A stretch of 32,296 bases of DNA from contig JAIQFW010000039.1 of assembly GCA_020073105.1 (NCBI GenBank), positions 1-32,296 of the forward strand, read 5' to 3'. This DNA comes from Terriglobia bacterium. Its GTDB lineage: Bacteria; Acidobacteriota; Terriglobia; Terriglobales; Acidobacteriaceae. The notes below the pieces were generated by a model. That model saw nothing but the letters and a program-made list of their open reading frames with translations, ran no database searches and was not told the DNA's origin. Below, piece by piece: positions 8,412 through 15,266 of this stretch. Position 1 is the stretch's first letter; each line of letters starts with the position of its first letter. Made by a program: the position numbers and the translations under genes.

Positions 8412-9652
8412 GACGCCGCCTTCCGAAAGCGCTCTGTCTTGTCCCAATGGAACTCGGCGCCGATCAGAGCGTCCTTGACCTGGGCAAACGCTGCGCGGGT
8501 CACGGAGAAGATGCTGACGGTAAAGCCGAGCAGGAGAAAGGGCAGCAAGCACGCCCGTTTGCGGGAGCCGTCGAGCCGAACCGCGGCAGCAATCTCGAAG
8601 AACGCCGCCAGATTCCCGATGGCCGCGTAGGCGGTCACGGAAAGAATGGCCACGACCCCATGCAAGGGGGCAACTCCCTGGTAGAAGACGGCCAGCGCCA
8701 GTATCCAGCCCAGCATGGTCACCGGCGCCATGATGTAAACGCCGAGCAGCAGCGTCCCATCGATCCGTTCGCGCAGGCTGGCGCGGTGTTTTCCCAGAAG
8801 CAAGTGCAGTCCGTAGGCCACCATGGCCTGGTTGTGGCCCTTGGCCCAGCGCATGATCTGCTTGATTCGCACTTGCCAGGTTTCGGGAACCTCCTCGTAG
8901 CACTCCGAGCGGTTTTGGTACACCGTCTTCCAACCGTGCAGCAGCAGGCGATACGTGAGGTCGGTGTCTTCGGTCAGAGTGTTGTCATTCCATCCGCCGA
9001 TCTCCTTCAGTGCGCTCAACCGGACTCCCGCCACGGTGCCGCCATGTTGCGGTACCAGCCGGAGATTCATGCGTGCCTGCTGGTCCACCTGGTAGCCGCC
9101 CGAGCGTTCCAGGTCAAGCAGGCGGGTCAGCAGATTGGTGCCGCAGTTCATGGGCACCACCCGTCCCATGACGCCACCCACTTCCGGGTCAAAGAAGGGG
9201 GCCACCAGTTGCTTGATGAGACCGGCGCCGGGAATGTAGTCCGCGTCAAAGATCAAGATGACCTCGGTCCCCACCATCTCCATGGCATCTTTCAGAGCGG
9301 CTGCCTTTCCTCCCTTCCCAGTAACGCGATGGAAGGGCTGGATGCGGCCGGGGAAGCGCTCAACGAAGCTGTCGATGATTTCGCGGGTACGATCGGTAGA
9401 GCGATCATTGACCGGCACAATCAGCATCTTGTCTTCGGGGTACTTCACCGTCATCAGGGCGCTGAGGATGTTGGCGATGACCTTTTCTTCGTTGTGTGCG
9501 GCGACCAGCACGGTGACCGGCGGCCAGTCGGCGGTATCAATGTCGATGTAGGGGTGTCGCTGGAATCCGAACAGACGGTTCAGGGTGAACCAGTAATGGC
9601 GGACCGTATAGATGCAGATGATTGAAACAATGACGTAAAGTACATAAATCAT
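8408..9652 (-). CDS. Processive family 2 glycosyltransferase (exopolysaccharide synthase)
   Basis: 414 residues. An N-terminal helix (IYVLYVIVSIICIYTV) precedes the GT-A domain, which carries all signatures of processive inverting synthases: D83 in VND, DAD at 136-138, TED at 226-228 (catalytic base) and QIMRW at 264-268 (QxxRW). Three or so C-terminal membrane helices follow (TLLLGVYIMAPVTMLGWILALAVF, GVVAILSVTAYAAIGNLAAFFEIAAAV, LLPFLLLGFTVSIFSV), forming the likely channel. This matches the cellulose/chitin/hyaluronan/PNAG synthase superfamily. It should polymerise a UDP-sugar and pass the chain through the inner membrane. The adjacent wecB suggests a HexNAc donor such as UDP-ManNAc or UDP-GlcNAc. 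It has no PilZ domain, so any c-di-GMP control would be through a partner. Confidence 0.88.
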   Translation of the reverse strand: MIYVLYVIVSIICIYTVRHYWFTLNRLFGFQRHPYIDIDTADWPPVTVLVAAHNEEKVIANILSALMTVKYPEDKMLIVPVNDRSTDRTREIIDSFVERFPGRIQPFHRVTGKGGKAAALKDAMEMVGTEVILIFDADYIPGAGLIKQLVAPFFDPEVGGVMGRVVPMNCGTNLLTRLLDLERSGGYQVDQQARMNLRLVPQHGGTVAGVRLSALKEIGGWNDNTLTEDTDLTYRLLLHGWKTVYQNRSECYEEVPETWQVRIKQIMRWAKGHNQAMVAYGLHLLLGKHRASLRERIDGTLLLGVYIMAPVTMLGWILALAVFYQGVAPLHGVVAILSVTAYAAIGNLAAFFEIAAAVRLDGSRKRACLLPFLLLGFTVSIFSVTRAAFAQVKDALIGAEFHWDKTERFRKAAS

Positions 9653-9689
9653 GGCGCGCCATCACAACCGCGATCCCGTTCCCCGGCCT

Positions 9690-10925
9690 TCATTCCTTAC
9701 CTACTGCAGCGGCCCTCGCGCCCACTTCAACGTCGGTCTTGCGCCGTCGAAGTTGCGGCCTGGGCGGTAGTTTGAATTCCTTATCCGCCTCCAGAAGGGG
9801 GGTCTTCTTCCGAAACCACCGGGAGACCGCTTCCACTATCCGCTCCGAGCCGTGGCCGTCGCCGTAAGGATTCTCGCCCTCCGACATGTCGAGGTAGGCC
9901 TCGGTATCGGTCAGGAGGCGGTCGGCTTCACTGACAATTCCTTCCCGCGACATCCCGATGATCCTGGCCATGCCGAACTGCGAGGCTTCCGGCCGCTCCG
10001 TTACCTTGCGCAGTACGAGTACTGGTTTGCGGAAGGTGGGTGCTTCTTCCTGAATCCCGCCCGAGTCGGTCAATACTAGGAAGGAACGTTGCAGCAGGCT
10101 GACGAAGTCAAGGTAGCCCAGGGGTTCTGTGAGATGGATCCTCTCCGTGTCCTGCAGCAGGGCATTGACGGTGCTGCGCACGTTGGGATTCATGTGGACG
10201 GGGTAGATCACGCGGATGTCTTTATGCTTCCTGACCAGGTCCTTGAGAGCCAGGCACATGTTTTCCTTGTCCGAACCCCAGGATTCCCGGCGATGCGAAG
10301 TCACCAGCACCAGACGGCAATTGTCCTGCGGAATGTCAGCCAGAGGTGTGTTCTCCCAGGAATGAGGCAGTTTGCTGAGAGCGCGCAAGGTGTCAACCAC
10401 GGTGTTGCCGGTGACCACGATCTTCGCGCTGGGTATGCCCTCCGCGATCAGGTTGTCGCGTGACAAAGCGGTCGGAGCAAAGTGAATCTCCGTCATCACC
10501 GAAACCAGCCGCCGGTTGGCCTCCTCGGGGAAAGGGTTGTAGATGTCCCAGCTGCGCAGCCCGGCCTCGATATGACCCACCGCAATCTTGCAGTAGTACG
10601 CTGCCAGCGCGGAGGCGAAGGCAGTCGTAGTATCGCCCTGCACCAGAACTATGTTGGGTTCAAACCGGTGGCAGGCATTCTCCACCGTGTCGAGCACCCG
10701 TCCGGTAAGCGAACTCAACGTCTGATTGGGACGCATGACGTCCAGATCGAAATCCGGTTTGATTTTGAAAAGTTTGAGGGCATGGTCGAGCATCGTCCGA
10801 TGCTGGCCAGTATGGACCACGGCTGTTTCAAATTCGTCGCTACGCCGGCGCAGCTCGTCAATCACCAGCGCCAGTTTGATGGCTTCCGGTCGCGTACCCA
10901 GGACCGCGATCACTCGACACTTCAT
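9690..10925 (-). CDS. wecB: UDP-N-acetylglucosamine 2-epimerase (non-hydrolysing)
   Basis: 411 residues. It shows the family landmarks in order: VLGTRPEAIKLA at the N-terminus, HTGQHRTMLD, VQGDTTTAFASALAAYY, GHIEAGLRSWD, PFPEEANRR, VTSHRRESWG, YPVHMNPNVR and LTDSGGIQEEAP. This is the GT-B-fold enzyme that interconverts UDP-GlcNAc and UDP-ManNAc in the cytoplasm. The core is complete. The last 40 or so residues are a basic, low-complexity tail (RPQLRRRKTD) beyond the usual end. It is the first gene of the polysaccharide operon, with 37 bases separating it from the synthase gene. It most plausibly supplies the nucleotide sugar for that synthase, though the product could also serve other envelope glycans. 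Confidence 0.93.
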   Translation of the reverse strand: MKCRVIAVLGTRPEAIKLALVIDELRRRSDEFETAVVHTGQHRTMLDHALKLFKIKPDFDLDVMRPNQTLSSLTGRVLDTVENACHRFEPNIVLVQGDTTTAFASALAAYYCKIAVGHIEAGLRSWDIYNPFPEEANRRLVSVMTEIHFAPTALSRDNLIAEGIPSAKIVVTGNTVVDTLRALSKLPHSWENTPLADIPQDNCRLVLVTSHRRESWGSDKENMCLALKDLVRKHKDIRVIYPVHMNPNVRSTVNALLQDTERIHLTEPLGYLDFVSLLQRSFLVLTDSGGIQEEAPTFRKPVLVLRKVTERPEASQFGMARIIGMSREGIVSEADRLLTDTEAYLDMSEGENPYGDGHGSERIVEAVSRWFRKKTPLLEADKEFKLPPRPQLRRRKTDVEVGARAAAVGKE

Positions 10926-11000
10926 TCTTGTGCACCCGTGACTTGGTGGTGGGAGGGCGGTTGCTTACGCCTTGTTCTGCAAATACTTAGGTTGGTTTTC

Positions 11001-11031
11001 ACAGCAGGGAGAAATGATTCTGCTCCGCTGT
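11001..11031 (-). promoter_or_regulatory. Imperfect hairpin in the wecB leader
   Basis: ACAGC at 11001-11005 and GGAG just inside it pair with CTCC and GCTGT at 11023-11031, with an 11-base or so loop. It lies about 75-105 bases upstream of the wecB start and could be part of its 5' leader. There is no T-run, so it is not an obvious terminator. I give it low weight. Confidence 0.25.
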
Positions 11032-11165
11032 TAACACCACACTACGGGTCGATTCTAGTGACTCGTGGGTGGGCGTAAAAGATTACTAACGTTACTTCCG
11101 GAGCCGGCTAGCGGAGCGCGTCATGGCTGGGAGCCGACCTTGGGGTGTTCTTGTGATCCACCTCT

Positions 11166-11525
11166 TCATCCTTGTCGTTTTCTCGGCGACACCGACGCGG
11201 GTTCGAATTCGCGATTAAGAGATCCGTCCCGCCAGGCCCAGGTGGGAACTTCGTCATCCGGAATGTTGTCGGCGGCCATTCCCCGGTTTCCCGGGTCTGC
11301 ACCTCGCGGCCCTGACCCGGGAAGCACGGCCAGCATGGCCATCGAGCCGCTGGTGACCCCCAGCAGAAACCTCTCTTGCCCGACTTGCACGATGCTCATC
11401 GTGCGCCGTTCTCCGAGCGGAAGGGTCTCGCATACCCGCAACAGCCGCGGCGGGGTCGAAAGCCAGGAGTGCATCAAGTCCGTCAGCCACTCCCCTGCCT
11501 TTTTCAACGCTGGATTGCGCCTCAT
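11166..11525 (-). CDS. FliO-like domain protein (orphan)
   Basis: 119 residues. The central part (LLRVCETLPLGERRTMSIVQVGQERFLLGVTSGSMAMLAVLP) matches the FliO/FliZ pattern: strand, LPLG, (R/K)R, V.VG..RFLLG.T.G....L..L. FliO assists assembly of the flagellar export gate, and similar small domains also occur away from flagellar loci in Acidobacteria. No membrane helix is present, unlike classical FliO, and no other flagellar gene is nearby. The start ATG at 11525 overlaps the stop of a preceding 100-codon frame (ATGA), which may be its partner. The C-terminal 45 residues are polar and disordered. Confidence 0.55.
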   Translation of the reverse strand: MRRNPALKKAGEWLTDLMHSWLSTPPRLLRVCETLPLGERRTMSIVQVGQERFLLGVTSGSMAMLAVLPGSGPRGADPGNRGMAADNIPDDEVPTWAWRDGSLNREFEPASVSPRKRQG

Positions 11526-11824
11526 GATTCTTCACTCCTCTCGGTTTTGACCACACCGATGGAAAGCACGGAGGGTGCCGCAGCAAGATCCGGGGCGCAA
11601 TTTCCCTCAATTGTTGGCACGATTAGAGTTAAACCGGCGTTCGACTCGCCGTCGCCTTCGAGCAAGCCCATTTGGGGAGGATTTGGGGGCTTCAGACCCA
11701 AAGATGAACAAACGTTCTCGGCCCGAGATGAGAAAGGGCAGGAACCAGACTCTGCTGACGCCCTGGTGACACAAGCCGAATAGCGGCCTGGTAGGGCTTG
11801 AAATACTGGGCTGCGGGAACACAC
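11522..11824 (-). CDS. Small hypothetical protein upstream of FliO-like gene
   Basis: A 100-codon frame whose stop overlaps the start codon of the FliO-like gene by ATGA, the main argument that it is translated. The product is polar and rich in Ser, Pro and Ala with no recognised domain, membrane helix or repeat. Nucleotide composition is unremarkable and other frames across it are also open, so it could be spurious. Confidence 0.3.
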   Translation of the reverse strand: MCSRSPVFQALPGRYSACVTRASAESGSCPFSSRAENVCSSLGLKPPNPPQMGLLEGDGESNAGLTLIVPTIEGNCAPDLAAAPSVLSIGVVKTERSEES

Positions 11825-11831
11825 AGGGCAC

Positions 11832-11947
11832 AGGCACTTAGCGGGTATACAGGCGCCCGGCCCCTCGCCGTCGAGCGGCGGCTGGGTAGTGTCCCTACCC
11901 CCTTAGCGGGGCCGGGCCCAATTCGAGGTATTCAGTTTTTAGTGCCT
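11832..11947. ncRNA. Candidate structured RNA element with a three-way junction
   Basis: Nested inverted repeats suggest one fold. An outer 7-bp helix pairs AGGCACT 11832-11838 with AGTGCCT 11941-11947. A perfect 10-bp helix pairs GCCCGGCCCC 11855-11864 with GGGGCCGGGC 11908-11917. Inside it are two hairpins: CGCCG/CGGCG (11866-11870 with 11876-11880) and GGGTAG/CTACCC (11884-11889 with 11895-11900), the latter extendable by GCT 11881-11883 with AGC 11905-11907. I recognise no known riboswitch, 6S, SRP, tmRNA or RNase P signature. Strand is undetermined because inverted repeats fold either way. It could be a leader of HU, a leader of the minus-strand FliO-like pair, a free RNA or a compound repeat. 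Confidence 0.4.
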
Positions 11948-12021
11948 CCTACCTACCATTAAGAACCTTTGCGAATTGTCCTGTCAGTGACATCCAGCAC
12001 GGTTTACGGTGAGGCGGGGGA

Positions 12022-12089
12022 ATGGCTGGAGTTGGGTCACCGGGATCAACCTCGGGTCAATTTTCGTGACCCCGACCCAAACCAGCCAT
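12022..12089. repeat. Two-tier inverted repeat (long hairpin) upstream of HU
   Basis: ATGGCTGG 12022-12029 pairs with CCAGCCAT 12082-12089. After a small internal bulge, TTGGGTC 12032-12038 pairs with GACCCAA 12074-12080. A nested hairpin, GGGTCA 12054-12059 with TGACCC 12067-12072, fills the loop. It lies 20 bases before the likely HU -35 box, so it is upstream of that transcript. It could be an operator, the terminator-less end of another RNA, or a part of the structured element to its left. Confidence 0.45.
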
Positions 12090-12108
12090 CTGGCGCGGAT
12101 TTCCACAG

Positions 12109-12138
12109 TTGACTTTCTTCTCACACGGGAGCTAAATA
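12109..12138 (+). promoter_or_regulatory. Sigma70-like promoter for the HU gene
   Basis: TTGACT at 12109-12114 and TAAATA at 12133-12138 are separated by 18 bases, about 80 bases before the HU start codon. It is the best match in the region. This is a pattern match only. Confidence 0.45.
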
Positions 12139-12217
12139 GCTCCGCCGGGTTTCTAAACTCAGGGAACGCTCCCTCCCCCGCGCTTTTTGAGGACAAAGAG
12201 ACCCGCCTGGAGAAACG

Positions 12218-12499
12218 ATGAACAAAGCCGATCTCATTGACCGCATCGCAGCGGGTGCAGGCATCAGTAAAGCGCAAGCCGGCACCGCCATCGACACAGC
12301 AGTGGACAGTGTTACTTCTGCTTTGAAAAAAGGAGATCGGGTAGCGTTGATTGGCTTTGGCACCTTCTCTGTCTCACAGAGAAAGGCCCGCAACGGACGG
12401 AATCCACAGACGGGCGCCACCATCAAAATCGCTGCTCGGAAGGTTGCCAAGTTTACTCCCGGGGCTGAACTCAGAAAGGCCGTCAACCGCACCAAGTAA
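12218..12499 (+). CDS. hup: HU-family nucleoid DNA-binding protein
   Basis: 93 residues, the standard HU/IHF length. Dimerisation helices ([26 protein letters not shown]) are followed by [14 protein letters not shown] and the DNA-binding arm with RNPQTG, whose proline intercalates at the bend, then [12 protein letters not shown]. It binds and bends DNA without strong sequence specificity and compacts the nucleoid. The start ATG follows TGGAGAAACG, a reasonable ribosome-binding site. The gene is monocistronic: its own promoter precedes it and a strong intrinsic terminator follows 22 bases after the stop. Bacteria of this group often have several HU paralogues, so the exact paralogue name is not certain. 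Confidence 0.95.
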   Translation: MNKADLIDRIAAGAGISKAQAGTAIDTAVDSVTSALKKGDRVALIGFGTFSVSQRKARNGRNPQTGATIKIAARKVAKFTPGAELRKAVNRTK

Positions 12500-12521
12500 G
12501 GGACCAGATTCTACATCGAAT

Positions 12522-12549
12522 ACGGCAGGGGGTCGGCCCTGCCGTTTTT
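12522..12549 (+). terminator. Intrinsic terminator after the HU gene
   Basis: A perfect 9-bp stem (ACGGCAGGG 12522-12530 with CCCTGCCGT 12537-12545), a 6-base loop and a run of five T (12545-12549). It is placed directly after the HU stop codon. Confidence 0.88.
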
Positions 12550-12570
12550 CATTGCTGTGGACCAATGGAG

Positions 12571-12590
12571 GACGGGCGTCCTCGCCCGTC
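12571..12590. repeat. Dispersed palindrome (GACGGGCG/CGCCCGTC type)
   Basis: GACGGGCG 12571-12578 faces CGCCCGTC 12583-12590. The same element occurs at 31329-31349 and, as a variant, inside dusB at 13914-13934. Just to the right (12651-12681) is a stretch with three tandem-like 'ATCCGTG' units related to the repeat at 26377-26452. Confidence 0.6.
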
Positions 12591-12725
12591 TCTAGGCGGC
12601 TGGCCGCAGATCAACCTCAAAGCGGCCACGGACTTCTTCCTGTTCTTTGGATCCGTGAAGATCCGTGATAATCCGTGGCCCAGTGTTTTGTGCAAGGAAA
12701 CACGGCCCCCATACTGCTCCATTGG

Positions 12726-12755
12726 TTGCTGAATCCTTCCTGTATCCTTTAGAAT
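12726..12755 (+). promoter_or_regulatory. Possible promoter of rpmE
   Basis: TTGCTG 12726-12731 and TAGAAT 12750-12755 are 18 bases apart. A transcript starting around 12762 would exclude the upstream ATG at 12759 and fits the ATG at 12786 as the start. Confidence 0.3.
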
Positions 12756-12785
12756 CAAATGATTCGCATTGAGGTTCAGAACATC

Positions 12786-13004
12786 ATGAAAGCAGCCATC
12801 CATCCCGCTTACAACGAAATACGCGTCATGTGCGCGTGCGGCAACAGCTTTACCACCCGCTCGACCCATAAGGGCGACATCCACGTCGAAATCTGCTCGA
12901 ACTGCCATCCGTTCTTTACCGGCAAGCAGAAACTGCTGGATACCGCCGGTCGCGTGGAACGCTTCCGCCGCAAGTACGCCAAAGTCGAGACACCGAAGAA
13001 GTAG
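12786..13004 (+). CDS. rpmE: 50S ribosomal protein L31 (zinc-binding type)
   Basis: 72 residues from the ATG at 12786. The frame is open to an earlier ATG at 12759, but L31 proteins normally begin MK followed by IHP (here [12 protein letters not shown]), and GAGG lies 11 bases before this codon. The sequence shows the paired cysteines of the zinc form (CACG near residue 15-18 and CSNC near 36-39), then [24 protein letters not shown], the typical C-terminal half. L31 bridges the two ribosomal subunits. The cysteine form is usually the zinc-replete paralogue. A terminator follows at 13044-13067. Confidence 0.95.
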   Translation: MKAAIHPAYNEIRVMCACGNSFTTRSTHKGDIHVEICSNCHPFFTGKQKLLDTAGRVERFRRKYAKVETPKK

Positions 13005-13043
13005 GTTTTCGCCGCAGATTTGCGCAGATCAACTCTGATTTGA

Positions 13044-13067
13044 GGGCCTCCTTTTGGAGGCTCTTTT
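13044..13067 (+). terminator. Intrinsic terminator after rpmE
   Basis: An 8-bp stem with one G-T pair (13044-13051 with 13056-13063), a TTTT loop and a following TTTT then CTCTT. It lies 40 bases after the rpmE stop and 27 bases before the dusB start, so dusB needs its own promoter or read-through. Confidence 0.75.
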
Positions 13068-13093
13068 CTCTTCCCCTCCGGTAGAATTGACAC

Positions 13094-14215
13094 GTGCGTA
13101 AGTTCTGGGACAATCCGGGCGACGTCGCGGGTGAGGGAGTCCGTGCCACCGGGGAGATGCCTGTTCCAGACAGCCTGCGGATTGGCAAGGTAGAGATTCG
13201 TCCCGCCACCGTGCTGGCCCCCATGGCCGGCGTCACCGACACCGTCTTCCGCCGCTTCATTCGCAACCTGGGCGGATGCGGCCTGATTATGACGGAGTTT
13301 ACCTCCGCCGACGGCGTGCTCCGCGCGAAGGACCAAAAAGCCAAGCGCTATCTGCATTTCTATGAAGACGAGCATCCCATCTCTGCGCAGCTGTTTGGCA
13401 GCAATCCGCAGGTCATGGCCGATGCTGCCCGCATGGTGGAAGATCTGGGCTTTGACCTGGTGGACCTGAACCTGGGATGTCCTGCGAAAAAAGTTGTGAA
13501 GTGCAATGGAGGTTCGGGATTGCTGCGAGACCTTCCCGCGATCGGCAAGATTTTTGAGGCGGTGCGCGCGGCGGTCAAAGTTCCGTTTACCGTGAAGTTT
13601 CGTGCAGGCTGGAATGACGAAGAAATCGTCTGCGTCGAGCTGGCGAAGATGGCCGAGGATTGCGGGTTGTCCGCGGTGGCTCTTCATGCCCGCACCCGCG
13701 AGCAGGGCTATAGCGGCGATGCGCGCTGGGACTGGATCGGCGCGGTAAAAGATGCAGTCAAGATTCCGGTCATCGGAAATGGCGACATTCGCACACCGGA
13801 AGACGCCTGCCGCATGGTGGCAGAGACCGGTTGCGATGCCGTGATGATCGGCCGCACCGCGCCCTCGAATCCGTGGATCTTTCGCCAGATTGAGCAGTAC
13901 TGTGATCGTGGGGGGATGGGCGTCTCGCCCGTCCAGGCAGAGCGAAGCTCCGCAGCTGTCTACGATGAGCCCACCGAACTCGATCGCTACCAGATGATCC
14001 GAACTTACTTCCAGATGCTGATCGAGGAAGAACTGCCGGATGCGGTTGGCAAGATGAAGCAGTTCGCCTCCTGGTTCACCCACGGAGTTCCCGGAGGAGC
14101 CGGGCTGCGGAAGGCGATTTACGAATCGAAGAACGCGCCGGAGATTCTGAACAGGGTGGAAGATTTCTTCGAAGCCAGGTTGTGTAGCGCGGGCATTCTT
14201 GCCCGCGAGGGGTGA
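13094..14215 (+). CDS. dusB: tRNA-dihydrouridine synthase (DusB type)
   Basis: FMN- and NADPH-dependent reduction of uridine in the tRNA D-loop. The TIM-barrel motifs are clear: LAPMAGVTDTVFRR, MTEFTSADGV, QLFGSNPQVMADAA, VDLNLGCPAKKVVK (catalytic Cys), FTVKFRAGWND, ALHARTREQGYSG, PVIGNGDIRTPEDA and VMIGRTAPSNPWIF. The frame is open from a GTG at 13094 (373 residues). An ATG at 13157 (MPVPDSLRIG) is closer to the usual family N-terminus, so the first 21 residues are doubtful. Two places look like repeat DNA read in frame: a palindrome at 13914-13934 (GGMGVSPV) in the loop before the C-terminal helices, and a palindromic C-terminus around 14186-14212 (CSAGILAREG). Confidence 0.92.
   Translation: MRKFWDNPGDVAGEGVRATGEMPVPDSLRIGKVEIRPATVLAPMAGVTDTVFRRFIRNLGGCGLIMTEFTSADGVLRAKDQKAKRYLHFYEDEHPISAQLFGSNPQVMADAARMVEDLGFDLVDLNLGCPAKKVVKCNGGSGLLRDLPAIGKIFEAVRAAVKVPFTVKFRAGWNDEEIVCVELAKMAEDCGLSAVALHARTREQGYSGDARWDWIGAVKDAVKIPVIGNGDIRTPEDACRMVAETGCDAVMIGRTAPSNPWIFRQIEQYCDRGGMGVSPVQAERSSAAVYDEPTELDRYQMIRTYFQMLIEEELPDAVGKMKQFASWFTHGVPGGAGLRKAIYESKNAPEILNRVEDFFEARLCSAGILAREG
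13914..13934 (+). repeat. Dispersed palindrome inside dusB
   Basis: GGATGGGCG 13914-13922 and CGCCCGTCC 13926-13934 form the same palindrome type found between genes at 12571-12590 and 31329-31349. Here it is translated without breaking the dusB frame. Confidence 0.6.
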
Positions 14216-14222
14216 TTCCAAA

Positions 14223-14373
14223 ATTGTCATGCTGAGCGCAGCAGGAGCCTCCGAGGAAGCTCCTGCGTAGTCGAAGCATCCCTATCGGAGAGTTGAATTG
14301 TAACGGGCAGGGATTCTTCCACTGCGCTCCGTCCCGCGCTAGCGAGGGACCTTGCTTCGCTCAGAATGACAAT
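14223..14373. repeat. Miniature inverted-repeat element between dusB and the hydrolase gene
   Basis: Terminal inverted repeats of 16 bases match at 15 positions (14223-14238 with 14358-14373). An internal perfect 8-bp hairpin, GCAGGAGC 14241-14248 with GCTCCTGC 14259-14266, lies in the left arm. The arms belong to the 'TGTCATCCCGAGCG' repeat family also seen at 15267-15316 and inside mnmG. It fills the gap between two convergent genes and may also end transcription. No transposase is encoded, so it would be non-autonomous if mobile. Confidence 0.6.
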
Positions 14374-14408
14374 GAGCTTCGTCTGATTCGAAACCAGTTT
14401 CCCAGTTC

Positions 14409-15245
14409 TCAGACCGGTACTATCACCATCTTTCCCTTCTCATCCTTCTCCACATACGCCCACGGCAGGTTCGGATCGTGGGTAAAGATGGTCAGCCATT
14501 TCTCCGGAATCGCGTGCGCGTAGTAGCGCTTCTTGTTTTCGATGGTTTCCAGCGGAAACAGATCAAACGCCATTCCCCAGGTCAGGTCCAGGTGTGCGCC
14601 GGTGGGGATCAAATCCGATATGTAGCACGCGGTCTTTCCCCCGCTGCGGATGATCACGGCCTGCATATGTCGCGTATGGCCGGAGAAGACCTGGACTGAT
14701 ATTCCTGGCACGATCTCTTTATCTCCGTTCAAAAGAGTCATCCGTCCGCTGGTGATCAGCGGGTCATAATTGGCACTGATATAGCTGATGGCGTCGCGTT
14801 CGAGTTGCAGTCGCCCGTGCTGCCACTCTCCTTCCTGCACGTAATACTTTGCCTTGGGAAAGGTGGGGACAGCGCTGCTGCCGCGCAACAACGTGTTCCA
14901 GCCGCAATGATCGAAGTGCAGGTGAGTATTGATGACGATATCAATGTCTTCAGGGGAGATGCCGGCGGCGGCCAGGTTGTCGAGCAACTTGGCCGGCTGG
15001 CCGTAGATCTTGGCCATCCTCTCCGTGAGCTTGTTGCCGATGCCGGTTTCGATAAGAACGGTGTAGTCGCCGGTGCGTACCACCACGGAATTGAGGCCGG
15101 TTGGCACTAGGTTGTTCGCGTCGGGAACGACTTTCCGCTGCCACATCGATTTGGGAACGACACCGAAAAAGGTGCCGCCATCGAGGTGGTAGATGCCGTC
15201 GGAGACGGCCGTGAGTTCAAAGTTGCCGAGGGTCAAGCGATGCAT
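14409..15245 (-). CDS. Metallo-beta-lactamase-fold hydrolase
   Basis: 278 residues with the family metal-binding motif HLHFDHCGW (HxHxDH) near residue 110 and later ligands in VFSGHTRHMQAVII, SDLIPTGAHLD and the C-terminal FTHDPNLPW. The layout (SVVVRTGDYTVLIETGIGN before the motif and a long insert after it) resembles the lactonase/AttM-like branch of the superfamily, which includes N-acyl-homoserine-lactone lactonases. There is no signal peptide, so it is cytoplasmic. Substrate cannot be told from sequence. The gene is alone, with repeat DNA on both sides (14223-14373 and 15267-15316). Confidence 0.85.
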   Translation of the reverse strand: MHRLTLGNFELTAVSDGIYHLDGGTFFGVVPKSMWQRKVVPDANNLVPTGLNSVVVRTGDYTVLIETGIGNKLTERMAKIYGQPAKLLDNLAAAGISPEDIDIVINTHLHFDHCGWNTLLRGSSAVPTFPKAKYYVQEGEWQHGRLQLERDAISYISANYDPLITSGRMTLLNGDKEIVPGISVQVFSGHTRHMQAVIIRSGGKTACYISDLIPTGAHLDLTWGMAFDLFPLETIENKKRYYAHAIPEKWLTIFTHDPNLPWAYVEKDEKGKMVIVPV

Positions 15246-15266
15246 AGGCTGAAGTTTACGTGAAAA

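Larger units (their letters stand above)
11826..12217. other. Long non-coding region upstream of the HU gene
   Basis: About 390 bases without a credible gene. It holds two strong inverted-repeat structures (11832-11947 and 12022-12089), a sigma70-like promoter (12109-12138) and the HU leader. The structures are listed separately. Confidence 0.6.

Noticed and set aside
8412-8933. Upstream extension of the bactofilin-like frame to 8933
   Set aside because: It overlaps the C-terminal coding part of GT2 in another frame. The GTG at 8411 overlapping the GT2 stop is the natural start.
8447-9625. 392-codon plus-strand frame
   Set aside because: It is antisense to the GT2 synthase, which has all catalytic motifs.
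11065-11550. 161-codon plus-strand frame
   Set aside because: It is antisense to the FliO-like gene and has no domain or ribosome-binding site.
11832-12217. Known housekeeping RNA (RNase P, tmRNA, 6S, SRP) or riboswitch
   Set aside because: None of the conserved sequence signatures I would look for is present, for example the SRP GGAAGCAGC loop, the RNase P GAGGAAAGTCC box or the cobalamin box.
12809-14230. 473-codon minus-strand frame antisense to rpmE and dusB
   Set aside because: It mirrors two strongly identified genes, and its product has no coherent domain.
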